A stretch of DNA of 64,000 bases from an uncultured Eubacterium sp. (GTDB taxonomy: Bacteria; Bacillota; Clostridia; Lachnospirales; CAG-274). This document shows positions 43,432 through 52,076 of the stretch, one piece after another; position 1 is the stretch's first letter; each line of letters begins with the position of its first letter. The position numbers and the translations under genes were made by a program. A model generated the notes under the pieces. That model saw nothing but the letters and a program-made list of their open reading frames with translations. It did no database searches and was not told the origin of the DNA. The stretch spans positions 13,056 through 77,055 of the forward strand of contig URXK01000007.1 in the NCBI GenBank assembly GCA_900551755.1, given 5' to 3'.

Positions 43432-43707
43432 ATGGAAAAGACTACAGAAATTAAAATAAGTGAATACGATGAAAAGGGCAATAAAATAGATTATGATGTT
43501 ATAATGATATATGATAGTGATGTAACAGATAAACGCTATGTGTTTTATACTGACGGCAAGTTAAATAGTAATGGACAAGCTGGTATTAGAGTAGGTTTTG
43601 TTGAAGAAAATAATGGAAATGTAACTATTACATCTATTACAAATCCTATTGAGCAACAAATGCTTGCAAGAGTTTATGAAGATAATATTAGAAATAATAA
43701 AAAATAA
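43432..43707 (+). CDS. Small hypothetical protein (weak DUF1292-like resemblance)
   Basis: 91 residues, charged, no signal or membrane segment. The pattern of short strands with DYDVIMIYD, YVFYTDGK and a C-terminal NPIEQQMLARVYED is loosely like DUF1292 proteins, which I note only as a weak resemblance. It has a promoter and a Shine-Dalgarno, and lies 43 bp before the lipid-kinase gene. Confidence 0.6.
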   Translation: MEKTTEIKISEYDEKGNKIDYDVIMIYDSDVTDKRYVFYTDGKLNSNGQAGIRVGFVEENNGNVTITSITNPIEQQMLARVYEDNIRNNKK

Positions 43708-43750
43708 ATTAGTACAGTAAGTTTGGTTTAATATTAGGGGGTGGACTAGT

Positions 43751-44671
43751 ATGAAAAAGCTACTTTTGTTAGCAAATTTTTATTCTGGTAAGGGCATTAT
43801 AAAGCTAAATATTGCAGAAATGATTGATTATTACAATAGTAGAGGCTTTGAAGTAACAGTTTATTCATCTCAATATGTAGGGCATATTACAGATATTGTT
43901 GAAAAAACAGGTAGCAATTATGACCAAATTGTTTGCTGTGGTGGAGATGGAACATTAAATGAGGCTGTTAATGGACTTATGATGCTTAACAAAAGACCTA
44001 TTTTAGGCTATGTTCCTTGTGGTTCTACCAATGATTTTGCAAATAGTGTTGGTATTCCTACTATAGTTGAGGAAAGTTATAAGACAGCTGTTGATGGTAG
44101 AGCTTGTGAAATAGATATGGGTAATATAAATAATAAGTATTTTGCTTATGTGGCAGGATTTGGGTTATTTACAAATATATCTTATGAAACACCCCAGAAT
44201 ATAAAAAATATATTAGGCTATCAAGCCTATATATTAGCAGGAATAAAAGAAATAGCCAATATACGCACTTATAATATGAAAATTACTTATGACGGCGGTG
44301 TAATAGAAGATGAAATAATGATTGGACTTGTTTCTAATTCTAATAGTATAGCTGGTATGAAAAAGTTATTTGAAAATTATGCAAATTTAAACGACGGCTT
44401 GTTTGAGGTGCTTTTGGTTAAAAAACCTAAAAATACAAGTCTGCTTAAAAATATTGTAACCTGTATTGTAGAGAAAAATTTTGATAATGATATGTTTTAT
44501 AGTTTTAAGACAAGTCATATTAAATTTGAAAGCCAAGATTTTATAAAATGGACTGTTGATGGAGAATATGGTGGCGATTTTAATAATACAGAAATTAATG
44601 TTATTGGAAAAGCTATAGATATTATGGTTGATAAAAATCAAAGTAAAAAAATAGAAGAAGATAATAAATAA
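43751..44671 (+). CDS. Diacylglycerol kinase family lipid kinase
   Basis: 306 residues. GGDGTLNEAVNGLM is the catalytic GGDGT motif; PILGYVPCGSTNDFANSVGIP is the second conserved block, and WTVDGEYGG is the C-terminal motif of the DagK/YegS/BmrU family. The N-terminal ANFYSGKG corresponds to the NPxSGKG loop (here modified to NFYSGKG). It phosphorylates diacylglycerol or a related lipid; which lipid cannot be told. Confidence 0.88.
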   Translation: MKKLLLLANFYSGKGIIKLNIAEMIDYYNSRGFEVTVYSSQYVGHITDIVEKTGSNYDQIVCCGGDGTLNEAVNGLMMLNKRPILGYVPCGSTNDFANSVGIPTIVEESYKTAVDGRACEIDMGNINNKYFAYVAGFGLFTNISYETPQNIKNILGYQAYILAGIKEIANIRTYNMKITYDGGVIEDEIMIGLVSNSNSIAGMKKLFENYANLNDGLFEVLLVKKPKNTSLLKNIVTCIVEKNFDNDMFYSFKTSHIKFESQDFIKWTVDGEYGGDFNNTEINVIGKAIDIMVDKNQSKKIEEDNK

Positions 44672-44703
44672 TCCTATAAATTACACTTAAGTTTTGAAAT
44701 TTA

Positions 44704-44732
44704 TTGACTTATGTTAATTTAGTTGATATACT
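44704..44732 (+). promoter_or_regulatory. Promoter of aroD
   Basis: TTGACT (44704-44709), 17 bp, TATACT (44727-44732). The leader to aroD is about 67 nt and contains a small hairpin (AGGATACTG with CAGTTCCT, about 44757-44783). Confidence 0.75.
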
Positions 44733-44805
44733 ATAGTTAAGTTAGCAAACACCTTGAGGATACTGTTTATAAAGCAGTTCCTTAGAGTAAACAGGAGGCG
44801 TAAGA

Positions 44806-45582
44806 ATGAATCCAATTGTTGTTAGAAATCTTAAAATTGGAGAAGGTATACCAAAAATTTGTCTTCCAATTGTAGGACATACTCAGTATGAAATCACTTC
44901 ACAGGCTATGACAATAGCTGCTTTAAGACCAGATATTGTTGAATTTAGAGCAGATTGGTATGATGAGTGTGTTAGTGATGAGCATCTTATGGAAATGCTT
45001 AGATTAATAAGAAAATTAGTGGATATGACTCCATTACTTTTTACATTCCGTACATCTAATGAGGGTGGCATACAGGAAATTGAAAAAGACGAATATTTGA
45101 GAATAAATAAGGTAGCTATCGAAAGTGGTCTTGTTGATATGATAGATATTGAGCTTATGATTGGCGACAAGGAAATTAAGGATTTAGTTAAACTTGCTCA
45201 TAAGAACGATGTTATTGTACTTATGTCTAACCACGACTTTGAAAAAACTCCAGAAAAGGATGTTTTAGTAGAGCGTATGGAAAAAATGATTGAATTAGGT
45301 GCAGATATTCCTAAGGTTGCTGTTATGCCTAATAGCAACAGAGATGTACTTAGACTTCTTGATTTAACTGATACTATAGCATCAGCTCACCCAGACTACC
45401 CTATTGTTACAATGTCAATGGACGGCAGAGGTGTTGTTAGTAGACTTGCTGGTGAAATCTTTGGCTCATCTATTACTTTTGGCTGTGCTAGAAAGGCATC
45501 TGCTCCAGGTCAGATTGAGGCTGGAGAGCTTGCTGTTGCTTTAAAAATATTACACCAAAACTTATATCATAAAGAAATGTAA
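44806..45582 (+). CDS. aroD: Type I 3-dehydroquinate dehydratase
   Basis: 258 residues. Dehydrates 3-dehydroquinate in the shikimate pathway through a Schiff base. The expected catalytic Lys170 is in IPKVAVMPNS and the helper His143 in MSNHDF; EFRADWYDE, LFTFRTSNEGG and the C-terminal FGCARKASAPGQIEAGEL complete the type I set. The GGAGG Shine-Dalgarno supports ATG 44806. No other aro gene adjoins it. Confidence 0.94.
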   Translation: MNPIVVRNLKIGEGIPKICLPIVGHTQYEITSQAMTIAALRPDIVEFRADWYDECVSDEHLMEMLRLIRKLVDMTPLLFTFRTSNEGGIQEIEKDEYLRINKVAIESGLVDMIDIELMIGDKEIKDLVKLAHKNDVIVLMSNHDFEKTPEKDVLVERMEKMIELGADIPKVAVMPNSNRDVLRLLDLTDTIASAHPDYPIVTMSMDGRGVVSRLAGEIFGSSITFGCARKASAPGQIEAGELAVALKILHQNLYHKEM

Positions 45583-45590
45583 ATAAAGAT

Positions 45591-45624
45591 AAAGGTTCTC
45601 TATCAAGTGGTAGAGAACCTTTTT
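45591..45624 (+). terminator. Terminator between aroD and the terminase-like gene
   Basis: A 12-bp stem AAAGGTTCTCTA/TAGAGAACCTTT with an 8-nt loop and a TTTTT tail. It is between two convergent genes. Confidence 0.85.
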
Positions 45625-45625
45625 G

Positions 45626-45988
45626 TTATATATTATCTTTTATTATAATAGGTATATTATCATTTTTGTTATTACTGTCGCTATTATAATGCTTGCATAG
45701 AAGTTCAGCAGCTTTCATTCTCTGTGTAAGATTTGCACCATCGTCCTCTCCTCTCATTACCATTGTAAGATAAGATGCTATTTCTGTTGGAATATCCTTT
45801 TTAGGTGTGGTATCTTGTGTATTATTGTTTAGTTTTTTGTCAATGTAATTAATTATGTCAGGGTTATTAAAGTATGTATTTTCTTTACTTTGTGCATATT
45901 TTTCTGAATAACCAGCCTTAATAAGAGAATTTAAACTATCACCTGTTTCTATAAAAAAATTTATAGCCATTTCTTTTCTTTTATTCAT
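45626..45988 (-). CDS. Orphan phage terminase small-subunit-like protein
   Basis: 120 residues. The N-terminal KRKEMAINFFIETGDSLNSLIKAGYSEKYAQSKENTYFNNPDIINYIDKKL fits the terminase small subunit pattern: an N-terminal helix-turn-helix with the AGYS block and a following NPxVxxYI. In phage it recognises packaging DNA. No large terminase or other phage gene is near. AGGAGGTGA precedes ATG. Its upstream region shares the GTGACATT tandem with the tail-fibre-like gene at 15.7-17.8 kb. Confidence 0.7.
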   Translation of the reverse strand: MNKRKEMAINFFIETGDSLNSLIKAGYSEKYAQSKENTYFNNPDIINYIDKKLNNNTQDTTPKKDIPTEIASYLTMVMRGEDDGANLTQRMKAAELLCKHYNSDSNNKNDNIPIIIKDNI

Positions 45989-46025
45989 ACTAATTCACCT
46001 CCTATTTATATATAACACATTTTAA

Positions 46026-46086
46026 GTGACATTAAGTGACATTTATTTGACTAATTTTATATTTTAGTGTAAAATATGGTGACATT
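46026..46086. promoter_or_regulatory. GTGACATT repeat cluster (three copies)
   Basis: GTGACATT at 46026-46033, 46036-46043 (10-bp period) and 46079-46086. The tandem lies 38 bp upstream of the terminase-like ATG and the third copy is in the leader of the DMT transporter gene. It matches 17846-17863. Confidence 0.6.
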
Positions 46087-46105
46087 ATTTTTTAGGAGAA
46101 ATATT

Positions 46106-47032
46106 ATGGAAAGTAAAAATTTTTTTCAAAGACCTGTTACACTACTTTTGTGTGCAGTAATAGCAACAGCTTTGTGGGGCAGTGCTATTCCAGCTATTAA
46201 GATTGGTTATAACCTTTTTGGTATAGCAGAAAGTGGAGCATCAACTAAGTTTGTGTTTGCTGGTATTAGATTTGTTTTAGCAGGTATAGTTGTTATTATT
46301 TTTGACTGTATAAGTAATAAGAAAATTATTATTCCTCGTAAAGACGAGTGGGCAGGCATTGCTCTTTTAGGCATAGTTCAAACTACTATTGAATATATTT
46401 TCTTTTACTTATCACTTATATACTTAAGTGGAGTAAAGGGTTCTATATTAAATAGTATTGGCAACTTTTTTGCTGTTATTTTAGCTCATTTTGCATTTAA
46501 AAATGATAAGATTAATTTAAGAAAGTTTATTGGTTGCCTTTTGGGATTTTGTGGCGTTGTATTTTGTTGTTTTGAACAAGGACTTGATTTAAGTTTTAAA
46601 TTTCAGGGTGATGGATTTATATTAATTGCAGCCTTTTGCTTTGCTTTAGGTTCAGTTATTACAAAGTTTGTAACTAAAAAAAGCAATTCTGTTACAGCTA
46701 CTGGTTGGCAGCTTGCATTAGGTGGTGCAGTTCTTACTATAGTAGGTCTTTTATCTGGTGGTAGCATATCATTCCCTAGTATTCAAGCTGTAGCAATGCT
46801 TTTATATTTGGCAGTTATTTCATCTTGTGCATTTACAATATGGGCACAGCTTTTAAAGTATAATCCAGTTGGCAAAATATCAGTATACTGCTTTTTAAAT
46901 CCTTGCTTTGGCGTAATACTTTCAGGTATTATGCTTGGCGAAAATATATTTAATGTTAGAACAGTTGTTGCACTTTTGCTTGTGTGTTTAGGTATATATA
47001 TTGTTAATGCAAAGAGTAAAAAAGAGGCTTAA
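46106..47032 (+). CDS. EamA/DMT-superfamily transporter
   Basis: 308 residues with ten membrane helices in two EamA repeats, beginning LLLCAVIATALWGSAIPAIKIGYNL. The second half has GDGFILIAAFCFALGSVITKFV and FLNPCFGVILSGIMLGENIF. These carry metabolites across the cytoplasmic membrane; substrate unknown. ATG 46106 follows TTTAGGAGA; a start 10 codons upstream would begin in the GTGACATT repeat and is rejected. Confidence 0.88.
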   Translation: MESKNFFQRPVTLLLCAVIATALWGSAIPAIKIGYNLFGIAESGASTKFVFAGIRFVLAGIVVIIFDCISNKKIIIPRKDEWAGIALLGIVQTTIEYIFFYLSLIYLSGVKGSILNSIGNFFAVILAHFAFKNDKINLRKFIGCLLGFCGVVFCCFEQGLDLSFKFQGDGFILIAAFCFALGSVITKFVTKKSNSVTATGWQLALGGAVLTIVGLLSGGSISFPSIQAVAMLLYLAVISSCAFTIWAQLLKYNPVGKISVYCFLNPCFGVILSGIMLGENIFNVRTVVALLLVCLGIYIVNAKSKKEA

Positions 47033-47088
47033 TAATATTAATAAAATTGCATAAAAGTTTTACTAAAAATTTGAAATATAATTAACTA

Positions 47089-47117
47089 TTGTTTTAATTT
47101 GTCTTTAGTGGTATAAT
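47089..47117 (+). promoter_or_regulatory. Promoter of glmM-glmS-mtnN
   Basis: TTGTTT (47089-47094), 17 bp, TATAAT (47112-47117). The 45-nt leader before glmM shows no glmS-type ribozyme. Confidence 0.65.
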
Positions 47118-47162
47118 ACCATTAAATTATTGTGTGTACATATTCTTAGGAGGAATAGAAAA

Positions 47163-48512
47163 ATGGGTAAGTTTTTTGGAACAGATGGCGTAAGAGGTGT
47201 AGCAAATGTAGAGCTTACACCAGAGCTTGCATATAAGTTAGGTAGAGCTGGTGCTTATGTTCTTACTAAGCATACTAACCATACTGCCAAAATTATTGTA
47301 GGTATGGATACAAGAATTTCTGGAGATATGCTTGAGTCAGCACTTATTGCTGGTATTTGCTCTGTAGGAGCACAGGCTGTTAGTCTTGGTGTTGTTCCAA
47401 CACCTGCAGTTGCTCATCTTGTTAGAGCATATAATGCAGATGCAGGTATTGTTATTAGTGCATCTCACAATCCAGTTCAGGATAATGGTATTAAGTTCTT
47501 TAATTCTCAAGGTTTTAAGTTAAGAGATGATATTGAGCTTGAAATTGAAAATTATATGACTGACCGTTGGGAGGAACTTCCTCGTCCAACAGGTGATTTA
47601 GTTGGTGCAAAGACGGTTTGTGAAGAAGCTGTTGATGATTATGTTAATTTTGTTAAGACTACAACTGATATTAAACTTGATGGTATTAAGGTAGCCATTG
47701 ACTGTGCAAATGGTGCTACATATAAGGCTGCCCCGGTAGCTTTAACTGAGCTTGGTGCAGAGGTTTATGCTATTCATAGAGAGCCGGACGGTACTAATAT
47801 TAATAAGGATTGTGGTTCAACTCACATTGAAAGCCTTGCTAAGTTTGTTGTTGATAACAACTGTGACTTAGGTATTGCTTTTGATGGTGATGGTGATAGA
47901 TGTCTTGCTGTTGATAGCAAGGGTAACCTTGTTGACGGTGATGTAATTATGGCTATTTGTGGTAATTATATGAAGGAATGTGGCAAACTTAAAAATGATA
48001 CAATTGTTGCTACAGTTATGAGTAACTTAGGCTTATTCATTATGGGTAATGAAAAGGGTATCAAGATTGAAAAAACAAAAGTTGGCGACAGATATGTTTT
48101 AGAGCATATTCTTGAAAATGGTGATTGTTTTGGTGGTGAGCAGTCAGGTCACATTATTTTCTTTGATTACAACACAACAGGTGATGGTATTGTAACAGCT
48201 ATTCAGCTTCTTACAACTCTTAAAAAGACTGGCAAGTCTTTAGATAAGGCTAAGGAAATAATGGAGGTTCTTCCACAGGCACTTGTTAATGCAAGAGTTG
48301 ACAATAAGCGTAAAAAAGATTACCTTAAAAATGAAACTATTAAATCAGAAATTGAAAAACTTGAAGCTAAGTTTAGTGGTGATGGTAGAGTTCTTATTAG
48401 ACCATCAGGTACAGAGCCTATTGTTAGAGTAATGATTGAAGGTAGAGACCAGCAGATTATTCAGCAGGAGGCTGAAAGACTTGCTAAACTTATTGAGGGC
48501 CTTTTAAATTAA
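47163..48512 (+). CDS. glmM: Phosphoglucosamine mutase
   Basis: 449 residues. Converts glucosamine-6-phosphate to glucosamine-1-phosphate for UDP-GlcNAc. [14 protein letters not shown] at the N-terminus, the phosphoserine loop [12 protein letters not shown] (active Ser101), the metal loop [11 protein letters not shown] and the C-terminal [15 protein letters not shown] are present. ATG 47163 follows TTAGGAGGAATAG; the ATG 11 codons upstream is rejected. The gene is 15 bp from glmS. Confidence 0.96.
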   Translation: MGKFFGTDGVRGVANVELTPELAYKLGRAGAYVLTKHTNHTAKIIVGMDTRISGDMLESALIAGICSVGAQAVSLGVVPTPAVAHLVRAYNADAGIVISASHNPVQDNGIKFFNSQGFKLRDDIELEIENYMTDRWEELPRPTGDLVGAKTVCEEAVDDYVNFVKTTTDIKLDGIKVAIDCANGATYKAAPVALTELGAEVYAIHREPDGTNINKDCGSTHIESLAKFVVDNNCDLGIAFDGDGDRCLAVDSKGNLVDGDVIMAICGNYMKECGKLKNDTIVATVMSNLGLFIMGNEKGIKIEKTKVGDRYVLEHILENGDCFGGEQSGHIIFFDYNTTGDGIVTAIQLLTTLKKTGKSLDKAKEIMEVLPQALVNARVDNKRKKDYLKNETIKSEIEKLEAKFSGDGRVLIRPSGTEPIVRVMIEGRDQQIIQQEAERLAKLIEGLLN

Positions 48513-48527
48513 GGAGGATTTGATTAT

Positions 48528-50366
48528 ATGTGTGGTATAGTTGGTTATGTAGGCGAGCAGAATGCAGTCCCTGTGCTTATTAGTGGTTTGCAGAGTCTTG
48601 AATACAGAGGCTATGATTCAGCAGGTGTTGCTGTTTTAAATGTAGATAAAATTGGTATTAGAAAAACTAAGGGTAAGGTAGATAATTTAAGAAATCTTTT
48701 ACTTAATGAACCAGTTTCTGGTCACGTAGGTATTGGTCACACAAGATGGGCAACACACGGTGCACCATCTGACTTAAATGCTCACCCTCACTTTAGTAAT
48801 GATGACAAAATTGCCGTTGTACACAATGGTATTATTGAAAATTATCAGGAGTTAAAGGCTGAGCTTGAGGCTAAGGGCTATATTTTCCATTCTGAAACAG
48901 ATACAGAAACAGTAGCTCATCTTATTGATGACTATTACAAGCAGGGCTTAGACCTTTTAGAGTCTGTTAGAAGAACTCTTGAAAGAATTGAAGGTTCTTA
49001 TGCTTTAGGTGTACTTTGTACAGATTATCCTGACCAGCTTATTGCAGCTAGAAAGGAATCACCTCTTATTGTAGGTCTTGGCAAGAATGAAAACTTTATT
49101 GCTTCTGATATTCCAGCAATCCTTACTTATACTAAAGATGCTTATATTTTAGGGGATAAGGAGCTTGCTGTAGTTAAGGCTGATGGCGTTAAGCTTTACG
49201 ATATTAATGGTAATGAAATTCAGAAGGAAGTATATACATACAAGTGGGATGTTGAAGCTGCTCAGAAAAATGGCTATGACCACTTTATGTTAAAGGAAAT
49301 ATATGAACAGCCAAAGGTTGTTAAGGATAATCTTGCTAAGAGATTTTCTGAGGACGGCAAGAGCATTGAGCTTGACGGAATTAAGCTTGGTAAGGCTGAA
49401 CTTGAAAATATTAACCAGATTTATATTGTAGCTTGTGGTACTGCTTATTATGCAGGTCTTATTGGCAAGTATCTTCTTGAAAGAATAGTTAGAATTCCTG
49501 TTAATTCTGATGTTGCTAGTGAATTTAGATACAAAGACCCACTTATTGATGAACATACACTTGTTATTGTTATTTCTCAGTCTGGTGAAACTGCTGATAC
49601 TCATTCAGCATTAAAACTTGCTAAGTCTAAGGGTGCAAGAGTTTTAGGTGTTGTTAATGCTGTAGGTAGTTCTATTGCTAGAGATGCTGATGATGTTTTA
49701 TATACTCTTGCAGGTTTTGAAATTGCTGTTGCATCAACAAAGGCATTTTCTGCTCAGGTAGTTGCAATGTATCTTATTACATTACACATTGCTCAAGAAC
49801 TTGGCAAGATTGATGACAAAACATTTGCAGAAATTAAGAAGGCTATGGATAGAATTCCATCACAGATTAATGATATTCTTACAAAGGCTGTACCAGCTAT
49901 TAGAGGTTTTGTTAATAAGTACATAAGCTCTAAGAATGTATTTTATATTGGTAGAGGTCTTGACTATGTTGTAGGTATGGAAGGCTCATTAAAGCTTAAG
50001 GAAATTGCTTATTTACATTCTGAACCTTATGCAGCTGGTGAGTTAAAGCACGGTCCTATTGCTCTTATTGAAAAGGCTACTCTTGTTGTTGGTGTTTGTA
50101 CACAGGAGGCTCTTTTTGACAAGACTAAGAGTAATATGCAGGAAGTTAAGGCAAGAGGTGCTAAGGTTCTTGCTATTGCAATGGAAGGCAACAAGAGTAT
50201 AGAAGAAGTTGCTGATGATGTAATTTATATCCCAAGAACCCATTGGATGCTTACATCTTTGCTTGCTAATATTCCACAGCAGTTATTTGCTTATTATATG
50301 GCTTTAGGTTTAGGCGAAGATATTGATAAGCCAAGAAACCTTGCAAAGAGTGTAACAGTTGAATAG
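48528..50366 (+). CDS. glmS: Glutamine-fructose-6-phosphate aminotransferase
   Basis: 612 residues. Makes glucosamine-6-phosphate from fructose-6-phosphate and glutamine. The glutaminase begins MCGIVGYVG with the nucleophile Cys2, and shows LEYRGYDSAGVAVL and HTRWATHGAPSDLNAHPH; two SIS domains follow with SQSGETADTHSALKLAK and GELKHGPIALIEK. It is preceded by glmM, with only 15 bp between and no room for the glmS ribozyme. In the same run as mtnN. Confidence 0.97.
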   Translation: MCGIVGYVGEQNAVPVLISGLQSLEYRGYDSAGVAVLNVDKIGIRKTKGKVDNLRNLLLNEPVSGHVGIGHTRWATHGAPSDLNAHPHFSNDDKIAVVHNGIIENYQELKAELEAKGYIFHSETDTETVAHLIDDYYKQGLDLLESVRRTLERIEGSYALGVLCTDYPDQLIAARKESPLIVGLGKNENFIASDIPAILTYTKDAYILGDKELAVVKADGVKLYDINGNEIQKEVYTYKWDVEAAQKNGYDHFMLKEIYEQPKVVKDNLAKRFSEDGKSIELDGIKLGKAELENINQIYIVACGTAYYAGLIGKYLLERIVRIPVNSDVASEFRYKDPLIDEHTLVIVISQSGETADTHSALKLAKSKGARVLGVVNAVGSSIARDADDVLYTLAGFEIAVASTKAFSAQVVAMYLITLHIAQELGKIDDKTFAEIKKAMDRIPSQINDILTKAVPAIRGFVNKYISSKNVFYIGRGLDYVVGMEGSLKLKEIAYLHSEPYAAGELKHGPIALIEKATLVVGVCTQEALFDKTKSNMQEVKARGAKVLAIAMEGNKSIEEVADDVIYIPRTHWMLTSLLANIPQQLFAYYMALGLGEDIDKPRNLAKSVTVE

Positions 50367-50380
50367 GAGGATACAATTTT

Positions 50381-51076
50381 ATGACAATAGGTATTATAGG
50401 GGCAATGGAAGAAGAAATTACAAACATTCTTGAGGATATGAATGTTGTAACAACTAAAAATGCTTTAGGTCTTGATTTTCACTTAGGTACAATAAATAAT
50501 TGTGGACATAATATTGTTCTTGTGCGTTCAGGTATTGGCAAGGTTAATGCTGCCTTGTGTGCACAGGTGCTTATTGACCTTTTTGCTGTTGATGCTATTA
50601 TTAATGTAGGGGTAGCTGGTGCAATGGACCCTAATGTTAAAATTGGTGATATTGTTATTTCAAGTGATGCTATTCAGCACGATTTTGATACTTCAGCTTT
50701 AGGTGATGAACCAGGCATCATTTCAAGAATGGATACTAGTGTATTTGTTGCTGATACAGAGCTTGTTGAAGTTGCTAAAAAGGTTGTTGAGGATATTGGT
50801 TTCCCAGTTTATGTTGGCAGAGTTGCCAGTGGCGACCAGTTTGTATCTGACCCACAGGTTAAAGAGAGAATTAACTCACTTTTTAATCCTATTTGTTGTG
50901 AAATGGAAGGTGCAGCTATTGCTCACGCTTGCTATTTGAATAAAATTCCTTTTGTTATTATTAGAGCTATTTCTGATAATGCAGAAGAAGGCAGTGATGT
51001 AAATTATGAAAGATTTTTCAGAGAAAGTGCAGTTACTGCTGGTAGAATAATTAAAAATATGATTGCTGAATTATAA
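50381..51076 (+). CDS. mtnN: 5'-methylthioadenosine/S-adenosylhomocysteine nucleosidase
   Basis: 231 residues. Cleaves adenine from methylthioadenosine and S-adenosylhomocysteine. IGIIGAMEEEITNILEDM, GKVNAALCAQ, NVGVAGAM, CCEMEGAAIAHAC and VIIRAISDNAEEG (catalytic Asp) match the family. A GGAGG Shine-Dalgarno follows glmS by about 10 bp, so it is the third gene of that operon. Confidence 0.95.
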   Translation: MTIGIIGAMEEEITNILEDMNVVTTKNALGLDFHLGTINNCGHNIVLVRSGIGKVNAALCAQVLIDLFAVDAIINVGVAGAMDPNVKIGDIVISSDAIQHDFDTSALGDEPGIISRMDTSVFVADTELVEVAKKVVEDIGFPVYVGRVASGDQFVSDPQVKERINSLFNPICCEMEGAAIAHACYLNKIPFVIIRAISDNAEEGSDVNYERFFRESAVTAGRIIKNMIAEL

Positions 51077-51080
51077 TAGT

Positions 51081-51123
51081 AAAAAAGTAATAGGTAGCTT
51101 TAAAGGCTAGCTATTACTTTTTT
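51081..51123. terminator. Bidirectional terminator
   Basis: A 13-bp stem (51081-51093 with 51111-51123) ends in A and T runs, continued by a 4-bp inner helix. It lies between mtnN and the convergent HAD gene. Confidence 0.88.
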
Positions 51124-51124
51124 A

Positions 51125-51955
51125 TTAATCATTTATGTTATAAATTTCTCTTAAAAATTTAGCCACACCAAAGTTGTCGTTTGTGTCAATAACCTTATTG
51201 GCAGAGGATTTAACGCAGTCATCAGCATTGCCTACAGCTATACCAAGTCCAGCAGTTTTTAACATAGAAATATCATTCTCACTATCACCAAAGGCAATAA
51301 TTTCATCAGGCTTAACACCTATAATTTGGGCATATTCAAGTATAGCATTTCCTTTTGATACTGATTTTGAATTAATATCAATACAGTTCCAGTTAGATTG
51401 AACTGCCTTTACAGATGGAATATTAGCATTTATACTATCCCTTATCTTTAAAAGTTTAGGAATATCTTGCTCAATTACAACAGCCTTTACAACATTATCA
51501 AGACCTGAAACATCGTGCATATTTTTAACTAATTCGTAGTTAATAGAATATTTCATTTTTCTTGTATATTTAGTTGTAATAAGGTTAATACCACCTTCAT
51601 ATAGGGTTCTATCATTTGTGTAACAGGTATCATTTGTAAACATTTTTACACCAATGTTTCCGTCTTTACACATATCAAATATTTTATCAAGAGAATTTTT
51701 ATCCATTGATTTTGTAAAATAATGTTTATTAGTATAAAAGTTTAAAAGTGTTGCACCATTACAACCGGCAACAGGGCAATCTATATCAAGTTCGTCAAGA
51801 TAGTCTTTGGCTAAAATATCGTTTCTACCAGTAGCTAAAAGTATGTGTATACCCTTGTTATGTAAAACCTTAAATGTATCAATAATTTCTTTAGGCAAAT
51901 AACCTTTTGAATTTAAAATTGTGCCATCGCAGTCAGTAGCAATTAGCTTATACAT
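51125..51955 (-). CDS. Cof-type HAD-IIB phosphatase
   Basis: 276 residues. DCDGTILNSKGYLP holds the nucleophile Asp, ATGRN is motif II, and KGNAILEYAQIIGVKPDEIIAFGDSENDISML holds motifs III and IV. The cap insert between motifs II and III is of the Cof-type. It is a small-molecule phosphatase, possibly for sugar or flavin phosphates; substrate unknown. GGAGA precedes ATG. Confidence 0.9.
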   Translation of the reverse strand: MYKLIATDCDGTILNSKGYLPKEIIDTFKVLHNKGIHILLATGRNDILAKDYLDELDIDCPVAGCNGATLLNFYTNKHYFTKSMDKNSLDKIFDMCKDGNIGVKMFTNDTCYTNDRTLYEGGINLITTKYTRKMKYSINYELVKNMHDVSGLDNVVKAVVIEQDIPKLLKIRDSINANIPSVKAVQSNWNCIDINSKSVSKGNAILEYAQIIGVKPDEIIAFGDSENDISMLKTAGLGIAVGNADDCVKSSANKVIDTNDNFGVAKFLREIYNIND

Positions 51956-52017
51956 AGTATCTCTCCTTTCGATTTTTAAATTATTTTAACATATATTAAG
52001 ATTAAAGTAAAATAATT

Positions 52018-52046
52018 TTGCATTTTTTCAGATATTGTTATATAAT
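52018..52046 (+). promoter_or_regulatory. Promoter of metG
   Basis: TTGCAT (52018-52023), 17 bp, TATAAT (52041-52046). The leader is about 25 nt with a GGAGG Shine-Dalgarno, so no T-box is present. Confidence 0.75.
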
Positions 52047-52076
52047 AAGTGTAATATAAAATGGAGGTTTTTTAAA

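Noticed and set aside
47033..47162. Possible glmS ribozyme before glmM
   Set aside because: The spacer is AT-rich and lacks the ribozyme core, and glmS itself has only 15 bp upstream.
52047..52076. T-box leader before metG
   Set aside because: The leader is only about 25 nt from the promoter, too short for a T-box.
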